A stretch of DNA of 56,000 bases, taken from assembly GCA_040224245.1 (NCBI GenBank), contig JBEGIR010000006.1, forward strand, positions 1 to 56,000. Reading direction: 5' to 3'. Shown here piece after piece: positions 27,684-35,322 of the stretch; within the stretch, counting starts at the first letter, position 1; the number at the start of each line of letters is the position of its first letter. The notes beneath the pieces are model-generated. The model was not told where the DNA came from. It saw nothing but the letters and a program-made list of their open reading frames with translations, and searched no databases. Origin of the DNA: Puniceicoccaceae bacterium (lineage in GTDB: Bacteria > Verrucomicrobiota > Verrucomicrobiia > Opitutales > JAFGAQ01). The translations under genes were made by a program, and so were the position numbers.

Positions 27684-28706
27684 AAAATCTTCCCCTTCGC
27701 GCCTGCCTGTCGATTCGAGCATCGAGCGGATCAGGTCGCGCGCTCCGACCGAACCCACCATGCCCAGCACAAAGGCACTGGGATTCGCAGCCAGTGCATC
27801 CGGTGCCAATACCGGAATACCTTCAATCCGCTGACCGATCTTGCGCGGATCCACATCGATGTAGGCGCAAAGCGGAAACACCTGTTGCAGCGAACTCAAA
27901 TACTGCAACCGTGAGCGCGTCCGCCTTCCAGCTCCCCAAATCCACAGTTCCCTGCCATGCTCCAGATGCGTGCAACACCACTGGTGCAGATGTTGGCCTT
28001 TCAGTTGCCAGAGTGTCTGTTCCCGGTATCGCTCATGCGTGCGCGTGAGCTTGTGAGCATGATCCCTCCACTCGAACAGGAATTCCGGCACCTGGGAAAA
28101 TCGCACACCAGCCTCCAACCAGCGCAGCCATAGTTCATAATCTTCAGGGAAATCACCCTCACGATAAGCGCCATGACGCTTGAGCAAATCCCTGCGAAAA
28201 CAAACCGCAGGATGAAGAACAGGGGCATCCACAAAGCGACCCGATGCGATCTGCTCCGGTCCTTCCATGTCATTCACCCAATCCAGGTATCGCTGCAAAC
28301 CACCAGACTGTTGAGTCTCCCCAAACAGGTGGGCCTTGCAGCTCACTACACCCAACTCCGGCGCTTGCTCAAGAAGCTGCACCTGCAACTCCAATCGCCG
28401 GGGCAGGCTACGGTCATCACTGTCCATTCGCGCGATGATCGCTGCCCGCGCCAATGCAACACCGCGGTTCAGTGCCGCCACGATGCCTGCATGCGCCGAA
28501 CGGATCAAGCGGATGCGCCCGTCCTCAGCTGCATGCGCCTGCACGATGGACGCGGTGTCATCCGTCGATCCATCGTCGACAACAATCAACTCCCACTCCC
28601 GAAGGCTCTGCCCCCGGATCGAGTCCAACGCTTCTCCAATATACTTGCCCGCGTTGTAGGCAGGCAGGATGATGGAAACCTTGGGAACCGGAAGGGATCG
28701 GCGCAC
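27669..28706 (-). CDS. GT2 glycosyltransferase with C-terminal Rossmann-like domain
   Basis: A 345-residue protein. Residues 8 to about 220 are a GT-A catalytic domain (VSIILPAYNAGKYIGEALDS, IVVDDGSTDDT, metal motif in RMDSDD). The last 110 residues are a separate domain opening with W-I-W-G-A-G-R-R-T and containing Y-I-D-V-D-P-R-K-I-G-Q, then I-P-V-L. This resembles a nucleotide-binding fold such as the N-terminus of PglD-like enzymes. The domain may act on the same glycan. It starts with GTG at 28706, 16 bp after the asd stop, so it is likely co-transcribed with asd. Sugar and acceptor are unknown. Confidence 0.85.
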   Translation of the reverse strand: MRRSLPVPKVSIILPAYNAGKYIGEALDSIRGQSLREWELIVVDDGSTDDTASIVQAHAAEDGRIRLIRSAHAGIVAALNRGVALARAAIIARMDSDDRSLPRRLELQVQLLEQAPELGVVSCKAHLFGETQQSGGLQRYLDWVNDMEGPEQIASGRFVDAPVLHPAVCFRRDLLKRHGAYREGDFPEDYELWLRWLEAGVRFSQVPEFLFEWRDHAHKLTRTHERYREQTLWQLKGQHLHQWCCTHLEHGRELWIWGAGRRTRSRLQYLSSLQQVFPLCAYIDVDPRKIGQRIEGIPVLAPDALAANPSAFVLGMVGSVGARDLIRSMLESTGRREGEDFLFLA

Positions 28707-28722
28707 TCCGTGGCAGCTCCAC

Positions 28723-29742
28723 TCAGGACTCGTTTTGCTTCACAATCAACTCCGCGATCTGGACCGCGTTCAGGGCAGCTCCCTTCCAGAGTTGGTCTCC
28801 CGAAACCCAAAGCGCAAGTCCGTTGTCCAGCGCACTGTCTTTGCGAATGCGTCCGACCCCGCACTTCACCTTGCCGGCATAGTCCAACGGCATCGGATAT
28901 TGGAAAGCTGCCGGATCGTCACAAAGTTCGGCACCTTCAAATCCAGCCACCACTTGGCGGGCGCGTTCGACATCAACGGGTCGTTCAAACTCCGCCTGCA
29001 AGGCAATGCTGTGTGCACGAATCACCGGGATGCGCACACAGGTGCAGCTGACACGCAGGTTGTCGATGCCCATGATCTTGCGCGATTCGTACAGCATCTT
29101 CATCTCTTCCTTCGTGTAGCCCGATTCCAGAAAGGCATCCACGTGCGGAATCGCATTGAACGCGATCTGGTGCGGGTACACCTCGTGCGTGAGGGCTTCG
29201 CCCTTCGCCCAGGCGCGCAACTGAGTTTCCAATTCCACAATTGCGGCGGCTCCCGTTCCCGAAACTGCCTGATAGGTGCTTGCAAACACACGCTTGAGTC
29301 CAAACTCCCGGTGCAGCGGCCACAGTCCCATCAGGGCAACAGCGGTCGAACAATTCGGATTTGCAATAATGCCATTATGCTGGCGAGCCGCTTCCGGATT
29401 GATTTCTGGGATCACCAACGGGACGTTGGGGTCCATGCGAAAGGCCGAGCTGTTGTCGATGACTACGCCGCCCGCCTTCACTGCCTCAGGAGCGAGTGCC
29501 TTGGTGATGCTTCCTCCCGCACTGAAGAGGAAGATATCCACCCCATCAAACTGTTTTTCCTCCGCATCTTCAACCGTCCATGTCTTGCCCTCATAAGCGA
29601 TGGTTTTGCCTTTCGAGCGGGCCGAAGCGTACAGCCGGATTTCCCCAAACGGGAAATCGCGCTCGTGCAGGAGGTGAATGAGTTCTTGACCGACTGCGCC
29701 AGTCGCACCCACAATCCCAATGTTGTAGCGTTTCTTATTCAT
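28723..29742 (-). CDS. asd: Aspartate-semialdehyde dehydrogenase
   Basis: A 339-residue NADPH enzyme that reduces aspartyl phosphate to the semialdehyde, feeding lysine, diaminopimelate, threonine and methionine synthesis. The nucleotide loop is GATGAVGQE near the N-terminus. The catalytic Cys131 sits in NPNCSTA. The S-G-T-G-A-A-A-I-V-E-L block, the histidine region RIPVIRAHS and the C-terminal W-K-G-A-A-L-N-A-V-Q-I-A-E are family hallmarks. The ATG at 29742 is chosen because the Rossmann motif starts eight residues later. The divergent YkuD gene starts only 7 bp away, so the two cannot have ordinary separate promoters in the gap. Confidence 0.96.
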   Translation of the reverse strand: MNKKRYNIGIVGATGAVGQELIHLLHERDFPFGEIRLYASARSKGKTIAYEGKTWTVEDAEEKQFDGVDIFLFSAGGSITKALAPEAVKAGGVVIDNSSAFRMDPNVPLVIPEINPEAARQHNGIIANPNCSTAVALMGLWPLHREFGLKRVFASTYQAVSGTGAAAIVELETQLRAWAKGEALTHEVYPHQIAFNAIPHVDAFLESGYTKEEMKMLYESRKIMGIDNLRVSCTCVRIPVIRAHSIALQAEFERPVDVERARQVVAGFEGAELCDDPAAFQYPMPLDYAGKVKCGVGRIRKDSALDNGLALWVSGDQLWKGAALNAVQIAELIVKQNES

Positions 29743-29748
29743 GATGAT

Positions 29749-30300
29749 ATGGACGTCGAGACCAAAGTCCAAGAACTAAGCCGAATTCGCGAGCTACTGT
29801 CAATACCGCCATCGCCGGTCTTTGTCTATGTCAGCATCCCGCTGCAACGGCTTTTTCTGTGTAACTCCGAACAGGTTCGCCGGGAATTTCCGGTTTCAAC
29901 CTCCATTCAGCCACCGTCCTGTATTGAAGATTCTGCAGGCACTCCAGATGGGTTTCACCGCATCGAACAGAAAATCGGCAGCGAGGCCAAAGCTGGCACT
30001 GTCTTCTTCTCACGTGTGTCCACCGGAAAATTCTTTTGGGAGTTCGACAAGGAGATCCAGGAGCGCAATCTGATCACCAGTCGCATCCTTTGGTTGCGCG
30101 GACTCGAGCCTGGCAAAAACGCAGGACAGGGCGTTGATACATTTCGCCGCTACGTCTACATCCATGGCACCAATCACGAAGATCGCCTGGGAAGCCCTGC
30201 CTCCGGTGGTTGTGTTGTGATGGGCAATGAAGACATCATTCGATTTTATGACCAGGTTCCGGTCGGAACCAATGTCTACATCGACCGCGAAGCAATCTGA
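29749..30300 (+). CDS. L,D-transpeptidase (YkuD domain)
   Basis: A 183-residue protein with a YkuD catalytic domain: His139 in YVYIHGTNHE and nucleophile Cys155 in PASGGCVVMGNED, with the closing V-G-T-N-V-Y-I strand. Such enzymes cross-link or exchange meso-diaminopimelate stems in the wall. No signal peptide is visible at this start, although the substrate is periplasmic. The frame upstream is open but antisense to asd. No better in-frame start codon was found. The neighbour asd makes the diaminopimelate precursor. Confidence 0.88.
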   Translation: MDVETKVQELSRIRELLSIPPSPVFVYVSIPLQRLFLCNSEQVRREFPVSTSIQPPSCIEDSAGTPDGFHRIEQKIGSEAKAGTVFFSRVSTGKFFWEFDKEIQERNLITSRILWLRGLEPGKNAGQGVDTFRRYVYIHGTNHEDRLGSPASGGCVVMGNEDIIRFYDQVPVGTNVYIDREAI

Positions 30301-30336
30301 CCAGTCCCCCATTACTCCATTTCTGTTTTTGACCCT

Positions 30337-31647
30337 ATGAACACCCCCCTGCTCATCTGCAACATCCTTGTTCGCATCATCCCCCAAACCTCATTTTCAA
30401 AATGGCCCCTGGTGGCACTTTTTCTGTTGTCCACACCCCTCCTGGACTCAAAACCAACCGCACCATCACCCGCTCCTCCGGGCCAAATGATGCTCATGAT
30501 TTTTCCCGAAGCGATGCAACAACCCAGTGGAGACTCATCTCCAGCCCTTGTCCCATCGCTCATCCAACGCCTGCAGGATCACATCCCCCAGTTTGAGATC
30601 CATACGTCCCCGGTCATTCCAACTGCCGAGCAGGAGATCGCAGGGGCATCCTGGAATAGCATCATTTTTTTCGGGAGCGACCCGGACCAACCCCTTGCTC
30701 CAGAGCAGATTTCCATTCTTCAGCAATGGTTAAACTCCAGCATCTCCATCGCTCTGCTTGGCAATGCACTTTCAGAAATCGAGTCGGACCCCTCACTGAG
30801 CGAGGCGTTGAGCAAGCGAATCGCAACATCCGATTCGCACAAAACCCTGCACCCCCTGAGCACCGACAAGACTCTTTCGAATCAGATGGAAAGCTGGTAT
30901 TACCGCTCCGCTTCGGGAGATCGCACATTCGCCTTGATAGGTGCGCCACTACCCTTGCGCTGGAATGAAGATGCAATTTGCGACCTCCTGCTCAATGCTC
31001 TGCTCTGGACGGCAGGGATCGACAAATCCGCAAACCATGCCCCAAGCGAACCCTCCCCCACCGTGCGCTATGCTACCATCGAAGAAGCCATTGCCCGGGG
31101 GGACATCGAAGACGTGCAACTGCACCTCCAGGTTGATCCACTGCAGATCGACCGCCCCGGCAGAGGAGGATACACCCCCCTGCACCTGGCCGTGCTCCGC
31201 CTACAGCCGAAGATCGTTGATGTGTTGATCCAAGCAGGTTGTTCCGTTGACGCCCTCACCACTTCCAACGAAAGTGCCCTGCACCTGGCCGTGCGCAGGA
31301 ATTCCACCCATATTGTGACTCTCCTGATGCATGCTGGCGCAGATGCTACCCTGCGCGACCGCGTAGGATGGACTCCTCTTCACCACGCCGCAGCCGACCG
31401 CAAAGTCGAGTGTCTGAAAATCCTGCTTGAACAACCCGCGACCGTGACCGCACTCAGTGCTGCAGGTGGCACGGCCCTGCACGAAGCTGCAGCGACTGGC
31501 GATGCCACCACCGTGCAGCTGTTGCTGGAAAGCGGGGTCAATTTGTCCCATCGCTCGACCAACGGGAAAAGTGCTCGGGATATTGCGATCGAATTCGGGA
31601 ATCACGAAGCCCTCAAGGTGCTCGACGAGTGGAACCGTGCAGAATGA
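30337..31647 (+). CDS. Secreted protein with ThuA-like domain and ankyrin repeats
   Basis: A 436-residue protein. An N-terminal hydrophobic segment (about 22-38) can serve for export. About 50-235 resemble a ThuA/glutamine-amidotransferase-like fold. I see an I-I-F-F-G-S-D strand, an E-Q-I-S-I-L-Q-Q-W-L helix and the end R-T-F-A-L-I-G-A-P-L then L-L-L-N-A-L-L-W-T-A-G, which is the usual close of ThuA domains. From about 245 to the end there are five to six ankyrin repeats (GYTPLHLAVLRLQPKIVDVL, WTPLHHAAADRKVECLKILL, and similar). A protein-binding role is likely. The ThuA call is weaker than the ankyrin call. Confidence 0.8.
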   Translation: MNTPLLICNILVRIIPQTSFSKWPLVALFLLSTPLLDSKPTAPSPAPPGQMMLMIFPEAMQQPSGDSSPALVPSLIQRLQDHIPQFEIHTSPVIPTAEQEIAGASWNSIIFFGSDPDQPLAPEQISILQQWLNSSISIALLGNALSEIESDPSLSEALSKRIATSDSHKTLHPLSTDKTLSNQMESWYYRSASGDRTFALIGAPLPLRWNEDAICDLLLNALLWTAGIDKSANHAPSEPSPTVRYATIEEAIARGDIEDVQLHLQVDPLQIDRPGRGGYTPLHLAVLRLQPKIVDVLIQAGCSVDALTTSNESALHLAVRRNSTHIVTLLMHAGADATLRDRVGWTPLHHAAADRKVECLKILLEQPATVTALSAAGGTALHEAAATGDATTVQLLLESGVNLSHRSTNGKSARDIAIEFGNHEALKVLDEWNRAE

Positions 31648-31831
31648 ATCTCAGGTCCTTGCGTGAGCGGCGTTTTGATGATGGCTATTCGCTCACGCGT
31701 GCAAACCTCTGATACCTGTGCTTCGGCCACTGGAACTGTGCTTGTGGCTCATCCTTTACATCCCGATCGTTCCAGCTTAGAACAAATCCTGCACATTTAC
31801 AGAAAAGACATTCCGATAACCCCTCCCTGGC

Positions 31832-33196
31832 ATGACCCCAACGCGCAGACATGTAGCGGCATTCTCCGTGCTCATCCTGATTCTCGCAATCCCAGTATTG
31901 TATTTGTTCTTTATCCTGTTGAGGCTGAAACAAAGCCCGACCGAGGTTGAGCCTGCTTCGGTACCCTCACCTCGCAGTACTCTTTCCCTCGACATCGCTT
32001 ACCATGGGGAACCGGTTGGATTTCCCGTCACTGGGCGTCCCTGGATTCCCGATCTGCAAATCCACGATCTTGATCAGGATGGGCTGCTCGACATCCTGGT
32101 CTGCGATGGGGTAACAGACACTGTCAGCTGGATTCGCCAGTTTCCCAGGAATCAGTTCACCGAGTACATCCTCGCCAAAGACATCAAGGGACCCGCTCAC
32201 ATTGAGGCCTGTGATATTGATCTCGACGGAGACGATGATCTGCTTGTTGCCAGCATGGGCATGATCCGCCCCAACAACGACAAAATCGGAACTGTGGTGG
32301 TTCTCGAGAATTTGGGAGATCAGACATTTCGACGACACGATTTGATCACCAACGTCGCACGTGTCACCGACATCCGTGGAGGCGATTTTGACGGCGATGG
32401 CGACATCGATCTGGTGGTGGGACAATTTGGTTATTCCCAGGGTGAAATTCGCTGGATGGAGAATCTGGGAAATTGGGAGTTCAAGAGTCACGGACTGCTC
32501 GCACTCTCCGGAACCGTTCACACCCCAGTCGCCGACATCGATCAGGATGGCGATCTCGACATCATCGCGCTGGTTTCCCAGGAGTGGGAAGAAATTCACC
32601 TGTTTGAGAATGATGGTACCGGTAATTTCAACAACCGCATCATCTGGGCTTCCACAAACGAAGACTACGGCAGTAGCGGGCTGCAACTCGTCGACCTCGA
32701 CCGCGATGGGGATCTGGATATCATTTACACCAACGGTGATGGGTTTGACTACGCCAAACCGGGACCACGACCGTGGCATGGCATTCAATGGCTGGAAAAC
32801 CGGGGGCAGGGATTTTTCAAATTTCACCGCGTTTCGGACTACCCGGGTGCCTACAGTCCGGTGGCGGTCGACCTCAACGGGGACTCCTTTCTCGACCTGA
32901 TCGCGGTGGCAAGTGTGAACAATTGGCATGACCCCAAAACCGTCTCCATGATGGCGTGGATCAATGATGGCAACCAGCATTTCACTGCGGTTCCGCTCGC
33001 CACAACTCCGACGCACCTCATTGTTGCAAAAGCGGCTGATCTGGATCAGGATGGAATCCCCGAAATCGTCACGGGCGGACTGCACGCCTATCCACCTTAT
33101 GGCAACCTGAGCCGGGTCATGATCTGGCGACAGAAGGGGCTACAGGGACTCCCTGATTCCCGCGTTCAACGGCGACTGCCCGCTGCAGGCAGCTGA
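31832..33196 (+). CDS. Membrane-anchored FG-GAP/VCBS repeat protein
   Basis: A 454-residue protein with one N-terminal membrane helix (about 9-32) and an extracytoplasmic beta-propeller-like domain. At least six repeats carry the calcium-type loop D-x-D-x-D-G (for example DLDQDGLLDIL, DIDLDGDDDLLV, DFDGDGDIDLVV, DIDQDGDLDII, DLDRDGDLDII, DLDQDGIPEIV). The fold resembles integrin alpha and CRTAC1-type proteins. Ligand is unknown. Its 3' end overlaps the convergent TPR gene by 31 bp. Confidence 0.88.
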   Translation: MTPTRRHVAAFSVLILILAIPVLYLFFILLRLKQSPTEVEPASVPSPRSTLSLDIAYHGEPVGFPVTGRPWIPDLQIHDLDQDGLLDILVCDGVTDTVSWIRQFPRNQFTEYILAKDIKGPAHIEACDIDLDGDDDLLVASMGMIRPNNDKIGTVVVLENLGDQTFRRHDLITNVARVTDIRGGDFDGDGDIDLVVGQFGYSQGEIRWMENLGNWEFKSHGLLALSGTVHTPVADIDQDGDLDIIALVSQEWEEIHLFENDGTGNFNNRIIWASTNEDYGSSGLQLVDLDRDGDLDIIYTNGDGFDYAKPGPRPWHGIQWLENRGQGFFKFHRVSDYPGAYSPVAVDLNGDSFLDLIAVASVNNWHDPKTVSMMAWINDGNQHFTAVPLATTPTHLIVAKAADLDQDGIPEIVTGGLHAYPPYGNLSRVMIWRQKGLQGLPDSRVQRRLPAAGS

Positions 33197-35079
33197 TCCC
33201 GCAACCGCTGCACCTGACGCGCCTCGTTAACCTTGCCCTGTTCCATCAATACCCGCTCGCCCTCGGTGAGTACCCATCGGGCTTGATCAAATCGACCCAA
33301 TCTGGCGTGGATCTGAGCCAGGTTCACCACGATACGAGAGTCGGATGGGCGAACCCGACGCGCGGACTCCAGTCGTATCACTGCTTGCTCAAAACGCTCC
33401 TGTTGCGCATAGAGCAACCCCAGCACCGAGTTCAGGTCCGGCGAATCCGGGTGAATTTCGAGGCCCTCCAGACAAAACTGCTCTGCCGCATCGAGGTCGC
33501 CCGTGCGAGCAGCCTGCATGGATTTGCGCACGCCGAGTTGCGCCATCAACTCCCGAGCACGGGCAGACCCGGGGTAGTTGTCATAAAACGCACGGATGTA
33601 TGCCTCCGCCTGGTCCAGATTCCACACATCGAGTTCCAATACCCCCAATTCTGCAAGTGCCAGCGGATACTGGGGCCTCAGTTCCAGTGCCTTTTTTAGA
33701 TGCTCCAACGCCTCATTCTTCCGTCCGGCATGGATGTGAACCAATCCGATATTCAGGTGCGCCTCTGCTGCATGAATACCATCCGACAGCACACTCTCAA
33801 ATGCTGCAATCGCTTCATCATACCGCCCCAAAGCATCCAGTGAAGACCCCACCGATTTCAGGAGATCGGGATCATTGGGTTCCTGCAACAGACCGTTTCT
33901 CGCAGCTTCCAGGGCTTCATTTGCCCGATTCAACTGTCGGTAGGCCTCACTCAAACGGAAATACAAACTCGCAGGGGCCTGCGGCAGAGAAGCACCTTTT
34001 GAGAGAATTTTCAGAGCTTGCTCCGGCTTGCCTTCATCCAAATAGAGGCGACCGAGCGACTCGTATGGCTCAGGATGCTGAGGATTCAACTGCATTGCCC
34101 GCTCAAACAATGCCCTGCCCTTGTCCCCATGGTGAGTCTGGTAGTCGATGGATCCGAGCATCAACAGGTGCTCGACGTCATAACACCATTTGCTCAGGGC
34201 ATCAGTCCGCGGGTCCGGTGCCTCCCGAAATCGGCCAGCTGCAGTTCCCAGCCATTGTTGGCGGTCTGCGCCTTCAGCATCCCCCTGTTCCCGCAGCAAT
34301 CGCTCGAGCAGGTAGTGAGCAGTTGGCAGGGTCGATGTGTTCGATGTGAGTTGCTGCAAACGCCGCATCGCCGCGTGGGAATCCCCCTGCTGCATCGCAA
34401 TGCGCGCGAGAGCGACTTGCGCATAGGGATCGTCAGGAAGCCATTCCAGCCGCCTCTCGTAGCATTCCCGTGCGCGGTCCAGCTCCCCCGCCGCAAAATA
34501 CAGATTTCCCAGCTTCAGCCATGCGGGTCCATATTCCGGATCAAGCTGCAAACTGCGCTCGACCCACGGCACCATCTCCGACTCATCTCCCTCAAGTCGG
34601 CTGAGGTCCGCAATGAAATACGGCCAGCGCGCATCGTCCGCATGAACAGCCATCAGCCCCATCCAGCAGGATCGCGCCTGCGGCAGAAAGGCATTGGCAT
34701 GAAACAGTCGGCCCAGCTCTTCCAATCCACTCGCAGCAGTCTGTGGGTTCGTCGATATGGCCAGCGCGTGAGCTTTCTCCAGTGCCTGCGCAAATGCCTG
34801 CGGGTACATTGAAATCTCAGGCATGGGGGGAATCGAATCGTGCAGAATGTTCACCTTCTGCCAGCGGATCCATACCCACAATCCCACCATTAGAAGCACA
34901 GTCACCGCCAGGGCAATGCCCATCCATCTCCATGGGAACGATGGAGAGGTCGTTGGTGCGTTTGGAGATGTTTTGGAAGAAGCCTTCTGGGGGGTCACAG
35001 CAACGATGGGATGGGGAGCAAGTTCAGGTATCAGCAGCCTGTGCGCAAACTTGCGCGGCGCACACACCGAAAGCATCAT
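33166..35079 (-). CDS. Membrane-anchored tetratricopeptide repeat protein
   Basis: A 637-residue protein. A cytoplasmic N-terminal stretch of about 50 residues is followed by a membrane helix (about 51-72) and then roughly a dozen TPR units filling the rest. Clear examples are EYGPAWLKLGNLYFAAGELD, PEPYESLGRLYLDEGKPEQA, AEAHLNIGLVHIHAGRKNEA and PDLNSVLGLLYAQQERFEQA. It is a protein-protein scaffold facing the periplasm. Genes pairing FG-GAP and TPR proteins are common in Planctomycetes-Verrucomicrobia, here in convergent orientation. Confidence 0.88.
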   Translation of the reverse strand: MMLSVCAPRKFAHRLLIPELAPHPIVAVTPQKASSKTSPNAPTTSPSFPWRWMGIALAVTVLLMVGLWVWIRWQKVNILHDSIPPMPEISMYPQAFAQALEKAHALAISTNPQTAASGLEELGRLFHANAFLPQARSCWMGLMAVHADDARWPYFIADLSRLEGDESEMVPWVERSLQLDPEYGPAWLKLGNLYFAAGELDRARECYERRLEWLPDDPYAQVALARIAMQQGDSHAAMRRLQQLTSNTSTLPTAHYLLERLLREQGDAEGADRQQWLGTAAGRFREAPDPRTDALSKWCYDVEHLLMLGSIDYQTHHGDKGRALFERAMQLNPQHPEPYESLGRLYLDEGKPEQALKILSKGASLPQAPASLYFRLSEAYRQLNRANEALEAARNGLLQEPNDPDLLKSVGSSLDALGRYDEAIAAFESVLSDGIHAAEAHLNIGLVHIHAGRKNEALEHLKKALELRPQYPLALAELGVLELDVWNLDQAEAYIRAFYDNYPGSARARELMAQLGVRKSMQAARTGDLDAAEQFCLEGLEIHPDSPDLNSVLGLLYAQQERFEQAVIRLESARRVRPSDSRIVVNLAQIHARLGRFDQARWVLTEGERVLMEQGKVNEARQVQRLRDQLPAAGSRR

Positions 35080-35182
35080 GATGATTTGGCTCGAAATCGA
35101 GTCAACGGCAAAGCCAAGCTACTGGCTGTACAGACACCTTCGGCCACGTGCACCGTCAGCATTGCAACGTGCGTTCAGCGTT

Positions 35183-35266
35183 ACTTTCCCTTTCCCTCGT
35201 GGCGAAGGGGAAAGCATGCAGGAGGGACACCCTCCGATTCACGAGGGAAGGGAGCTGGAAGCTCCC
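35183..35266. repeat. Cluster of nested and adjacent hairpins, dispersed-repeat-like
   Basis: The 243-bp gap between two minus-strand genes holds three perfect or near-perfect inverted repeats. The outer stem TCCCTTTCCCTCGTG (from 35187) pairs with CACGAGGGAAGGGA (35240-35253), with one bulged T. Inside it is GGAGGG-ACA-CCCTCC (35221-35235). Directly after, sharing the right arm of the outer stem, is GGGAGCT-GGA-AGCTCCC (35250-35266). This is too elaborate for a simple terminator and looks like a REP- or MITE-type element. Confidence 0.65.
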
Positions 35267-35322
35267 TCTACGTTTTGCGCCCACCGCGCAGGTTTTTCCT
35301 GGCGATGACTGTCGCGGTGCAC

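Noticed and set aside
28669-29748. Long upstream extension of the YkuD frame
   Set aside because: It runs antisense through asd, which is unmistakable; only the part from 29749 carries YkuD motifs.
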